Source of the DNA: an uncultured Oscillospiraceae bacterium
GTDB lineage: Bacteria; Bacillota; Clostridia; Oscillospirales; Ruminococcaceae
Assembly (NCBI GenBank): GCA_934457235.1
Contig: CAKSHT010000147.1
Coordinates: 1 to 5,254, forward strand
Length of the DNA stretch: 5,254 nucleotides
Reading direction: 5' to 3'
A program made the translations under genes and the position numbers. Numbering within the stretch: position 1 is the first letter of the stretch; every line of letters begins with the position of its first letter. This document shows positions 1 through 5,254 of this stretch, in pieces. Under the pieces are notes generated by a model. It saw only the letters and a program-made list of their open reading frames with translations. It searched no databases and was not told the DNA's origin.

Positions 1-1
1 T

Positions 2-154
2 TCCAAGGTGTTCCCTACCGAAAAAAACAACAGCATATTTGTTGCCGTATCATACGACGCTTACCCGGCATACAGATTTGCGGATATTGGAGAACACAAG
101 GTCATAAAATGCGCATATTCTGCGGCATGGGTCAAATCCAACGCAGGAAAGTGA
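2..154 (+). CDS. C-terminal end of a probable TadE-like pseudopilin (5' partial)
   Basis: Frame 2 is open from the window edge to a TGA at 152-154 and encodes the last 50 residues of a protein whose start lies outside the window. The tail contains alternating hydrophobic residues typical of beta strands (IFVAVSYDAYPAYRF) and ends with a strand leading to AAWVKSNAGK. TadE/TadG-type minor pseudopilins often end in such strands with a final aromatic-containing segment, and the next gene is a prepilin peptidase, the enzyme that would process such a protein. No N-terminal pilin signal can be seen because that part is missing, so the family call rests mainly on context. The downstream start codon lies 21 bases after the stop, which suggests co-transcription. 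It could instead be another Tad accessory or an unrelated extracytoplasmic protein. That this is the coding frame is fairly secure; the function is tentative. Confidence 0.5.
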   Translation, partial: SKVFPTEKNNSIFVAVSYDAYPAYRFADIGEHKVIKCAYSAAWVKSNAGK

Positions 155-160
155 CAACAG

Positions 161-165
161 AGGAG
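161..165 (+). promoter_or_regulatory. Ribosome binding site for the prepilin peptidase
   Basis: AGGAG lies 10 bases before TTG at 176. It supports the TTG as start instead of the first in-frame ATG at 311, which would remove the first membrane segment. Confidence 0.6.
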
Positions 166-175
166 AGAGAATAAT

Positions 176-865
176 TTGACACTCGTTTTTTCGCTGCTGA
201 CAGCCACGATCATCGGCACCGGAGGATACTGGTTCACCAGATGGTACTTCAAAGTCAAGCACAGTGACGACCAGACAAAATATCCACGCAAAAAACGTAT
301 CCTATTTATTATGATCACACTGCTGATATTTGCTGCTGTATCAGTATGCCTGCCGCTCATGACGGATTTCCAGGAACGAAGCGTATTTGAGGTCCTCCGC
401 GCAGTATCAGCCATACTCGGTCTGTATTACGCAGCTGTTATCGACTGGAAGTTCCAGCTCATCCCCAACAGATATCTCCTGGGATTTCTGGCTCTGACTC
501 TCGTACTTCTGGCAGCGGAAGCACTGACGGATTTTTCCGGATTCCGTGCAACGATCATTCTGAGTCTTATAGGAAGTGCAGTATGTGGTGGTATTTTCCT
601 GCTCACAAATCTGCTCTCACATAATAGTCTTGGAATGGGAGACGTAAAACTTGTGTTCATTCTGGGACTTCTCCTGGGACTTGACGACACATTGGCGGGG
701 CTGCTGTGGACTTTTGTTTTCTCCGCCATTGCCGGTATAGTCCTGCTTATCAGGAAAAAGGCGAAAATGAAAACCAAAATAGCCATGGGACCGTTCTTTT
801 TTCTGGGATTTCTGTGCAGTAATATAATGTATATCATTTCGGGCTTTTCGGAGGTTCAGCTATGA
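176..865 (+). CDS. Prepilin peptidase, A24 family (CpaA/TadV-like)
   Basis: A 229-residue polytopic membrane protein, predicted to be the aspartic protease that cleaves the leader peptide of type IV/Tad prepilins at the cytoplasmic face of the membrane. Both catalytic aspartates are visible: D90 in VIDWKFQLIPNR, matching the D-x6-PN signature of the family, and D156 in GMGDVKL, matching G-x-GD-x-K. The C-terminal AMGPFFFLG (203-211) is the usual MGP turn before the last helix. Hydrophobic segments are at about 3-20, 43-62, 75-90, 100-117, 125-146, 158-190 (probably two) and 206-223. The N-terminal methyltransferase domain with its paired cysteines, present in PilD-type enzymes, is absent, as in the short CpaA/TadV branch. 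The start is TTG with AGGAG upstream. The stop overlaps the next start as ATGA, so translation is probably coupled. The substrates would be Tad pilins encoded outside the window and perhaps the gene just upstream. Confidence 0.9.
   Translation: MTLVFSLLTATIIGTGGYWFTRWYFKVKHSDDQTKYPRKKRILFIMITLLIFAAVSVCLPLMTDFQERSVFEVLRAVSAILGLYYAAVIDWKFQLIPNRYLLGFLALTLVLLAAEALTDFSGFRATIILSLIGSAVCGGIFLLTNLLSHNSLGMGDVKLVFILGLLLGLDDTLAGLLWTFVFSAIAGIVLLIRKKAKMKTKIAMGPFFFLGFLCSNIMYIISGFSEVQL
850..854 (+). promoter_or_regulatory. Ribosome binding site for the WG-repeat protein
   Basis: GGAGG lies 7 bases before the ATG at 862, inside the last codons of the prepilin peptidase gene. It supports the start that gives the 4-base ATGA overlap. 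Confidence 0.75.
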
Positions 866-2340
866 AGTTAGGCAAAACAATGGCGCTTGCCATGATAGGA
901 CTATCGGTAGTTTCAGCGGCCGCAGTCGCAATGTCATTCAGCTCATCGGGCGATGAAGCAAAAATGGAACAGCAGCTGCTCAGTCAGTATGAAATTTATG
1001 ACAAGAAAAAAATGTACCAGGAGGCGGCATCAACATACAAAGAACTTGTGAATGCACACCCGGACGACAATGAATTGTTCCGCACATATTCCGACTACTG
1101 CACTCAGCACGAGTTCTACGACGAATCCTACGCGATATGCAAGCAGCGTATCGACAGGCAGGCGGCATTGGAGGGACGGAACACCGAAACCGCTCTGCTT
1201 GGCGACGAGATCTGGCCCTTTGAAAGAGTACTGGAATACATGTACTCCCGCGAGGATGAACAGTTTTATACTGAACTGCACAGATACATCAGCACATTCA
1301 GTGCCGACAAATACCCGGAGGTAAGTAAATACCTGGCAGATCTTTACTCCGCCACCCGCGGAGATCTGAAGTACATGTCCGGAAAATTCACGGAGGTCAT
1401 GCCGTGGAACGACAGCTTCACCATCGCTCTGGATACCGACGGGCAGTACTCCGTGCTCAACTCCACGGGAGGTGCCGCAGGCACCAGCAAATACGGCAGG
1501 ATCTATTCATACAGCCCGTACGAGAACCTTATCGCATGCATACATGAGAACCAGATGGTTTACGTCAGCTTCTCCGGTTCGCGAAAGAGAGTTCCATTTG
1601 ACAAGGATAAAATGCAGCTTGTTAATTACGAATATCTCGGAACGTTCTCAAACGGAATAGCAAATATCCGGCTTTCTGCAGATGACTGGGGTTACATCAG
1701 CTGCGACCAGTCAGGAAGCATAAATCTTGTCATGGCAGGATATCAGTACGCCGCACCGATGAAAAATAATGTAGGCGCAGTTAAATCAGACAATGCATGG
1801 AAATTCTTCATACGCGGCAGGAATGGATTTACCGCTATTGACGGCAGCTACTACGACATATATCTCGATGAAAACCAGAACGCACTTTCCGGTTTCTATA
1901 TAAACGAAAACGGAGAAAACAAATACGTTCTTTCGGCATTCGTAAAAATGAAGTCTGGTGACGGCTGGACGCCGGTCATCATTCGTACCTCGGAGGACGG
2001 AGCAACAGTTACTCCGGCAGGCACGGAACAGTACACCGAAGTCACTCCGCTCACAGGATACGCCGCTGTGTGCTCCGGCGGAAAATGGAAGGTCATAGAC
2101 TACAACGGAAACACAGTCCTGACAACTGATCATGAAACGCTCGGCGCATACGGCTGCGGCTTTGTGGGCTTCAAATCCGGCGGAAAATGGGGATACATCT
2201 CCGTTGACGGAAAAACCCAAATTGATCCTGTGTTTGACGGGATAATTCCATTCAACAGCTCCGGCACAGCTTTCGTCAGCGAGAATAGTCTGTGGCACCC
2301 GATAAGGCTCAAGGAATATGTTTTCAAGGAGGAAGCCTGA
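862..2340 (+). CDS. Membrane-anchored or secreted TPR / WG-repeat protein
   Basis: A 492-residue protein of unknown exact role. Residues 1-26 (K3, K5, then a hydrophobic run to A23) form a signal peptide or signal anchor; there is no lipobox cysteine, and AVA-MS could be a signal peptidase I site. Residues about 35-105 form two TPR-like helix pairs (YDKKKMYQEAASTYKELV followed by HPDD, then FYDESYAICKQRID). From about 175 the protein becomes beta-rich and carries degenerate WG repeats: DDWGYIS (274-280), NAWKFFIRG (311-319), GGKWKVIDYNGN (406-417) and GGKWGYISVDGKTQIDP (440-456). The last is a textbook WG unit (KWGYID-x-x-GK-x-x-I-x-P-x-F/YD). Such repeats form propeller-like or solenoid surfaces in exported proteins of unknown ligand. 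It sits between a prepilin peptidase and an FHA gene, overlapping both, so it probably acts in the same envelope system, perhaps as an outside scaffold or sensor. The domain reading is firm; the function is not known. Confidence 0.8.
   Translation: MKLGKTMALAMIGLSVVSAAAVAMSFSSSGDEAKMEQQLLSQYEIYDKKKMYQEAASTYKELVNAHPDDNELFRTYSDYCTQHEFYDESYAICKQRIDRQAALEGRNTETALLGDEIWPFERVLEYMYSREDEQFYTELHRYISTFSADKYPEVSKYLADLYSATRGDLKYMSGKFTEVMPWNDSFTIALDTDGQYSVLNSTGGAAGTSKYGRIYSYSPYENLIACIHENQMVYVSFSGSRKRVPFDKDKMQLVNYEYLGTFSNGIANIRLSADDWGYISCDQSGSINLVMAGYQYAAPMKNNVGAVKSDNAWKFFIRGRNGFTAIDGSYYDIYLDENQNALSGFYINENGENKYVLSAFVKMKSGDGWTPVIIRTSEDGATVTPAGTEQYTEVTPLTGYAAVCSGGKWKVIDYNGNTVLTTDHETLGAYGCGFVGFKSGGKWGYISVDGKTQIDPVFDGIIPFNSSGTAFVSENSLWHPIRLKEYVFKEEA
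2326..2332 (+). promoter_or_regulatory. Strong ribosome binding site fixing the FHA start
   Basis: AAGGAGG, a near-perfect Shine-Dalgarno sequence, lies 7 bases before ATG 2340. It decides for this start over the in-frame GTG at 2292, which has no such site and would overlap the upstream gene by 49 bases. Confidence 0.85.
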
Positions 2341-3512
2341 TGTATAGCAACAAAATCAAGGTAATGACCGAAGGAGCACTGATAAAGCTCGTATACGAAA
2401 TGGCTCCGGGAGAGAGTATACGATGCTTTGATGACGGAATGCTGTCAAACAATACTATAAAGGGAATAGTAAGCTGCAGCGTGAGCTACGACCAGGAGAA
2501 CACCAGACTTATCTACAGTCTGAACGTCAAACCAAGCCTTGCCTCAATGCTGAGACAGAGCATGACAAAAAATATGGTGCTCTCTGTGTTCAGCGGCATC
2601 GCTTCAGTCATGGAAAATTCGCAGTCATTTATGCTCAGTGAAAGGAATTTCGTCCTTGACCCAAGGTATATTTTCATTGATACCGCAAATCATTCCGTTG
2701 AAATGATATACATTCCCACAAACGATGTATGCGGAGTATATCTCAGTCAGTTCATAAAGACCTGCATTTCACTGGGAGTTTTCGATACATCAATGGACAG
2801 CTCGTACCTTACGCGGCTGCTTAATTTCGTGAATACGCATACAGACGTTTCTGCCAGTGGAGTAAAAAAGCTGATAGACGAAATGATGAACAATAAGACG
2901 CCGGAAGCACCTGCGCGTCACCCGGTACAGCCCGCTCAGCAGTCTCAGTCCGCACAGTCAGCTCCGGCGCGCAGCTCACAGGCTATACCCTCATCTCCAG
3001 TCCCCAGGGAGAATCCGAATCCGCAGACTCCGCCGCCTGGCAAATCCAAGAACGGGATTTTCGGCTCTTTATTGGGCAAATCAAAGGAAACCGCTGCAAA
3101 GACTTCTGCCCCTGCTCCCGGCGCTCCTGGTTTTGCCGGGATAGCAATACCAGGCTCCGACCAGCTCATAATCGATAATGCTGCGTCAGTTAAGCAACCG
3201 CCCAAAGCCCCGCAGGCGCATCTTGTGGACAAAACCGGACGAAGCGCCATTATCGACAAATCACCGTTCTGGATAGGAAAAAGCAGACAGTCGCAGACTG
3301 CAAACAGTCTGATAATCGACGGAGACGCTGGCGTCAGCAAGAACCATGCCTACATAGAAAATTCAAACGGGAAATACTACATCGTTGACCCCAGATCCAC
3401 AAATGGAACGTTCATCAACGGAAAAATAATACCCAAAAACACCCGCACAGAGCTGAAAGACGGAATGAAAATAGGCATCTGGAAAGAAGAATTCATATTC
3501 AGGGTAAAGTAA
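2340..3512 (+). CDS. FHA-domain phosphothreonine-binding protein with N-terminal DUF6382-like domain
   Basis: A 390-residue, apparently cytoplasmic protein with three parts. Residues 1-180 form a folded domain with no metal or nucleotide motif that I recognise; by layout (SERNFVLDPRYIFID followed by VEMIYIP) it resembles the DUF6382 domain often found before FHA in Firmicutes, a call made from memory. Residues about 187-290 are a Pro/Ala/Gln/Ser-rich linker. Residues about 294-390 form an FHA domain: WIGKS (311-315), S333-x-x-H336, and STNGTFING (353-361), the signature that binds phosphothreonine peptides. Compared with Rad53 FHA1, the Ser, Thr and Asn contacts (S333, T354, N355) are present, while the usual Arg of the GR motif is Lys (K314). 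Its start overlaps the upstream stop by one base (TGATG) and a PP2C phosphatase gene follows after 4 bases. It is predicted to be the reader of a threonine-phosphorylation switch; likely ligands are discussed under the zinc-ribbon gene. Confidence 0.88.
   Translation: MYSNKIKVMTEGALIKLVYEMAPGESIRCFDDGMLSNNTIKGIVSCSVSYDQENTRLIYSLNVKPSLASMLRQSMTKNMVLSVFSGIASVMENSQSFMLSERNFVLDPRYIFIDTANHSVEMIYIPTNDVCGVYLSQFIKTCISLGVFDTSMDSSYLTRLLNFVNTHTDVSASGVKKLIDEMMNNKTPEAPARHPVQPAQQSQSAQSAPARSSQAIPSSPVPRENPNPQTPPPGKSKNGIFGSLLGKSKETAAKTSAPAPGAPGFAGIAIPGSDQLIIDNAASVKQPPKAPQAHLVDKTGRSAIIDKSPFWIGKSRQSQTANSLIIDGDAGVSKNHAYIENSNGKYYIVDPRSTNGTFINGKIIPKNTRTELKDGMKIGIWKEEFIFRVK
2898..3128 (+). other. Low-complexity Pro/Ala/Gln/Ser linker in the FHA protein
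   Basis: Codons for residues about 187-263 are rich in Pro, Ala, Gln and Ser (for example VQPAQQSQSAQSAPA and NPNPQTPPPG). The segment is predicted to be disordered and to tether the FHA head flexibly to the N-terminal domain. It includes a basic stretch, GKSKNGIFGSLLGKSK, of the kind that could be a short docking motif. Confidence 0.7.
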
Positions 3513-3516
3513 CGAT

Positions 3517-4284
3517 ATGAATTATAAATACTATCTGAAAAGCGACATCGGTACTACCCATTCTGTCAACCAGGATTCCGCTTTTGCGCTAGTGAAAAAC
3601 ACCGCACTTGGAAAGGCGTTCATAGGAGTCGTATGCGACGGCATGGGCGGCATGTCCGACGGGGATTATGCCAGCAATCTTGTTTCTGACACTTTATCGG
3701 AGTGGTTCAGCGAATTCAGCCCGGTCGATTCTGCCATTGCCATACAGGACCAGATCTTTCCGGAATGGGAAACACTTATAACCAGATGCAACCGAGATCT
3801 GTATGAACTCGGCGTAAATCAGCATGCCGCCATGGGGACTACCCTGTCCGTTCTTCTGCTGATCAACCGAGGTTATTTCATCACGCAGCTTGGCGACAGC
3901 CGCGTCTATCACCAGAGCGGGGATTCGCTTGTACAAATCACTCGGGATCATTCGTACGTGATGGATATGGTGCAGAAGGGCATGATGACGGAACGCGAAG
4001 CCTTTGCCTCAAAACAGCGCAATATACTCACGAAATGCATAGGCTGCACTGGTGAAGTAACTGCAGATTTCTACTGCGGCACGGTCGAACGCGGCGATAT
4101 ATTCTTGATGTCTACCGATGGATTCCACAGCGGTACCGATCTTGAAGAAATAGGCAGTATCATTGCTCCCGCCAGAGTTCTGAGACATTCGGGTCTGAAA
4201 AACAGCATACTGTCTGCAATAGATGAGCGCAAACGCAGTGGAGAAAAGGACAATATTACTGCACTTGCTGTTCAGCTGACATAA
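3517..4284 (+). CDS. PP2C-family Ser/Thr protein phosphatase
   Basis: A 255-residue single-domain protein, the usual length for bacterial PP2C enzymes (PstP/PrpC catalytic domain), with no membrane segment. Signature motifs appear in order: VNQDS with D20, VVCDGMGG with D41-G42, MGTTLS (106-111), LGDSRVY (125-131), ITRDHSYV (141-148), STDGF with D201, and the closing KDNITAL with D245-N246. The four aspartates (20, 41, 201, 245) are those that hold the two catalytic Mn/Mg ions, so the enzyme should be active on phosphoserine/phosphothreonine proteins. One oddity is that the phosphate-contacting Arg normally three residues before NQD is replaced by His (H15 in GTTHSVNQD). It begins 4 bases after the FHA stop with only a weak AGGG 12 bases upstream, so it probably depends on translation of the FHA gene. 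It is predicted to remove the mark that the FHA protein reads. No kinase gene is present in this window. Confidence 0.93.
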   Translation: MNYKYYLKSDIGTTHSVNQDSAFALVKNTALGKAFIGVVCDGMGGMSDGDYASNLVSDTLSEWFSEFSPVDSAIAIQDQIFPEWETLITRCNRDLYELGVNQHAAMGTTLSVLLLINRGYFITQLGDSRVYHQSGDSLVQITRDHSYVMDMVQKGMMTEREAFASKQRNILTKCIGCTGEVTADFYCGTVERGDIFLMSTDGFHSGTDLEEIGSIIAPARVLRHSGLKNSILSAIDERKRSGEKDNITALAVQLT

Positions 4285-4292
4285 CATCAGAA

Positions 4293-4298
4293 AAGAGG
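4293..4298 (+). promoter_or_regulatory. Ribosome binding site for the zinc-ribbon protein
   Basis: AAGAGG lies 7 bases before ATG 4306, in the 21-base gap after the phosphatase stop. There is no room for a full promoter, so the gene is probably read from the same transcript. Confidence 0.7.
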
Positions 4299-4305
4299 TT
4301 TTATT

Positions 4306-4743
4306 ATGTTTTGCATAAAATGCGGCACCCCAATAAATAATGGTGCAAAATTCTGCCCGGTCTGCGGCGCTCCGCAGAACTCCGGCGTCAGTGCGGCTGC
4401 TCCGGATTCCGAAAGCGACACAGTGTATTTCGGCGCCCCTGAACAGACCGCCCCCGGTGAGGAGGACACTGTATTCATGGGAACTGCCCCTAACTCAGGC
4501 GAAGAATACAACTCTGAATCCGATACAGTAATGATGGGCGCAGCTCCGCAGAATAACAGCGCATTCCCACAAACCAATATTCCCGCCCCGACGAAGCCCA
4601 CAAAAAACAGAAACAATCGCAACGCCAGCTACGAAAGCTCCAATATGGGCATGTCTACGACGAAAAAAATTATAATAATCGCCGGACTTGTTATCATAGC
4701 TGCTCTGGTTGTATATCTTGTATTTGACTTCATGTCCGCGTAA
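4306..4743 (+). CDS. Zinc-ribbon, tail-anchored protein with three acidic DTV motifs (candidate FHA ligand)
   Basis: A 145-residue protein in three parts. Residues 1-22 are a zinc ribbon with two knuckles, C3-x-x-C6-G and C17-x-x-C20-G, spaced as in the small zinc_ribbon domains common in Firmicutes membrane proteins. Residues 30-118 are predicted to be disordered, rich in Pro, Asn and acidic residues, and carry three copies of an acidic D-T-V-x-x-G motif with threonines T39, T55 and T74. Residues 121-140 (IIIIAGLVIIAALVVYLVFD) form one transmembrane helix preceded by KK, which by the positive-inside rule places the ribbon and the DTV motifs in the cytoplasm. The protein would thus display possible phosphothreonine peptides at the membrane to the FHA protein encoded two genes upstream, with the adjacent phosphatase removing the mark. 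The membrane and zinc readings are strong; the phosphorylation role is inference. It closes the run of tightly spaced genes. Confidence 0.8.
   Translation: MFCIKCGTPINNGAKFCPVCGAPQNSGVSAAAPDSESDTVYFGAPEQTAPGEEDTVFMGTAPNSGEEYNSESDTVMMGAAPQNNSAFPQTNIPAPTKPTKNRNNRNASYESSNMGMSTTKKIIIIAGLVIIAALVVYLVFDFMSA
4405..4548 (+). repeat. Three coding repeats of the acidic D-T-V-x-x-G-A-P motif
   Basis: Copies are at 4405-4440 (DSESDTVYFGAP), 4456-4491 (GEEDTVFMGTAP) and 4513-4548 (SESDTVMMGAAP), with starts 51 and 57 bases apart. The shared core is an acidic lead, D-T-V, two hydrophobic or aromatic residues, G, then A-P. Codons differ between copies (DTV is GAC ACA GTG, GAC ACT GTA, GAT ACA GTA), so the peptide is conserved while the DNA has diverged. 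This argues against a recent slippage duplication. Confidence 0.85.
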
Positions 4744-4754
4744 ATCACGATAAT

Positions 4755-5254
4755 CACTGCGTTGACATCGACATCACCACCGGATTACAGCACTGCTACG
4801 CAAGACTTGCGGAGGACGTCAAGAGCAAATATGGCGTGGTTCCCACGGGCTACGGCGCAATGGGAATCTCCGGCATGATGCACGGCTACATGGCGTTCGA
4901 CAAGGAAAATAATCTGCTCGTTCCGTTCCGCACATGGAGAAATACCATCACCGAGCAGGCGGCTTCCGAACTGTCGGAACTTCTCGGATTCAATATCCCC
5001 CAGCGCTGGAGCATCGCGCACCTCTACCAGGCGGTACTCAATGGCGAGGAGCACGTCAAAAACATCGCGCACATCAACACGCTCGCAGGATATATCCACT
5101 ATCAGCTGACCGGAAAACGCCAGGTCGGCGTTGGCGAGGCCTCCGGAATATTCCCGGTGGACGGCGATAACTACAATGCCGGATATATCGCAAAGGTAGA
5201 CGCGCTCCTGGAGCAGAAGAGATTCCACGGAAAGCTCAGCAACATTCTCCCGGC
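4755..5254 (+). pseudogene. FGGY-family carbohydrate kinase, N-terminally truncated and running off the window
   Basis: From about 4755 the frame whose codons begin at multiples of 3 encodes kinase-like protein to the window end without a stop. Its clearest mark is GAMGISGMMHGYMAFD, matching the SGQMHG substrate-site segment of xylulokinases, followed by FRTWRN, AHLYQAV, INTLAGYIHYQLTGKR and GEASGIFPVDG, the order seen in FGGY sugar kinases. The N-terminal ATP phosphate-binding segment (D-x-GT-type, normally the first 10-20 residues) and the residues up to about 40 before MHG are missing. The coding sequence of the zinc-ribbon gene, in another frame, occupies that place. The frame is open only from 4728, has no ATG before 4860 and no ribosome binding site. 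Hand counts of five 60-base lines here give about 57% GC against about 45-47% in two sampled lines of the upstream genes. It may be a gene remnant, a recombination product or an assembly join. The sugar substrate cannot be assigned. Confidence 0.7.

Noticed and set aside
427..837. Antisense open frame of 136 codons opposite the prepilin peptidase
   Set aside because: The + strand has both catalytic aspartate motifs and membrane segments; the reverse translation is serine/arginine-rich without domain features.
1786..2298. Antisense open frame of 170 codons inside the WG-repeat gene
   Set aside because: It lies wholly opposite a well-supported gene, its translation is cysteine- and arginine-scattered with no recognisable motif, and it looks like a codon-bias shadow.
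2292..2339. In-frame GTG at 2292 as an earlier start for the FHA protein
   Set aside because: It has no ribosome binding site and would overlap the WG-repeat gene by 49 bases, whereas ATG 2340 has a near-perfect AAGGAGG 7 bases upstream.
4285..4305. Gap between the phosphatase and zinc-ribbon genes as a promoter or terminator
   Set aside because: It is only 21 bases long, contains the ribosome site, and shows no hairpin followed by a T run.
4744..4763. Transcription terminator after the zinc-ribbon gene
   Set aside because: No GC-rich inverted repeat or T run is present; the expected operon end, if any, seems to have been lost at the junction.
4762..4789. TTGACA at 4762 with a possible -10 (ATTACA) 16 bases later as a promoter for the kinase
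   Set aside because: The -10 is poor, and the stretch reads as kinase coding sequence (DIDITTGLQ), so the match is most likely chance.
4860..4862. In-frame ATG at 4860 as a start for a short kinase protein
   Set aside because: It has no ribosome binding site, falls in the middle of the conserved AMGISGMMHG segment, and would remove still more of the sugar-binding domain.
4785..5228. Antisense open frame of 147 codons opposite the kinase fragment
   Set aside because: The + strand frame carries clear FGGY kinase motifs; the reverse frame shows none and is explained by the high-GC codon pattern.

Overview
The window looks like a piece of a low-to-mid GC Firmicutes genome, most likely a Clostridia member of the Ruminococcus/Oscillospiraceae type. 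I infer this from AGGAGG-like ribosome binding sites, tightly packed co-directional genes, a Tad-type prepilin peptidase without a methyltransferase domain, and the FHA / PP2C / zinc-ribbon gene set. The species cannot be read from the sequence alone.

Layout, all on the + strand: (1) positions 2-154, the last 50 codons of a gene cut by the window edge, plausibly a TadE-like minor pseudopilin; (2) 176-865, an A24-family (CpaA/TadV-like) prepilin peptidase with a TTG start; (3) 862-2340, a membrane-anchored or secreted protein with N-terminal TPR-like helices and WG-type beta repeats; (4) 2340-3512, a cytoplasmic protein with an uncharacterised N-terminal domain, a Pro/Ala/Gln/Ser linker and a C-terminal FHA domain; (5) 3517-4284, a PP2C-family Ser/Thr phosphatase; (6) 4306-4743, a small protein with an N-terminal zinc ribbon, three acidic DTV motifs and a C-terminal membrane anchor. 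Junctions are ATGA and TGATG overlaps or gaps of 4-21 bases, and no promoter or terminator is visible between the genes, so 2-4743 reads as one operon. (7) From about 4755 to the window end there is a different kind of gene: the internal part of an FGGY carbohydrate kinase that lacks its N-terminus and start codon.

Working model (inference): the operon joins a Tad/type IVc pilus assembly module to a phosphothreonine signalling module. An unseen Ser/Thr kinase would phosphorylate the DTV motifs of the zinc-ribbon protein, the FHA protein would bind them, and the PP2C enzyme would erase the mark. This resembles in outline the kinase/FHA/phosphatase threonine phosphorylation switch that controls some type VI secretion systems. 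The triple D-T-V-x-x-G repeat beside the FHA reader is the most interesting signal here.

The kinase fragment after 4744 does not fit the operon. It is either a decayed or rearranged gene or an assembly join, and should be checked before any biological reading.
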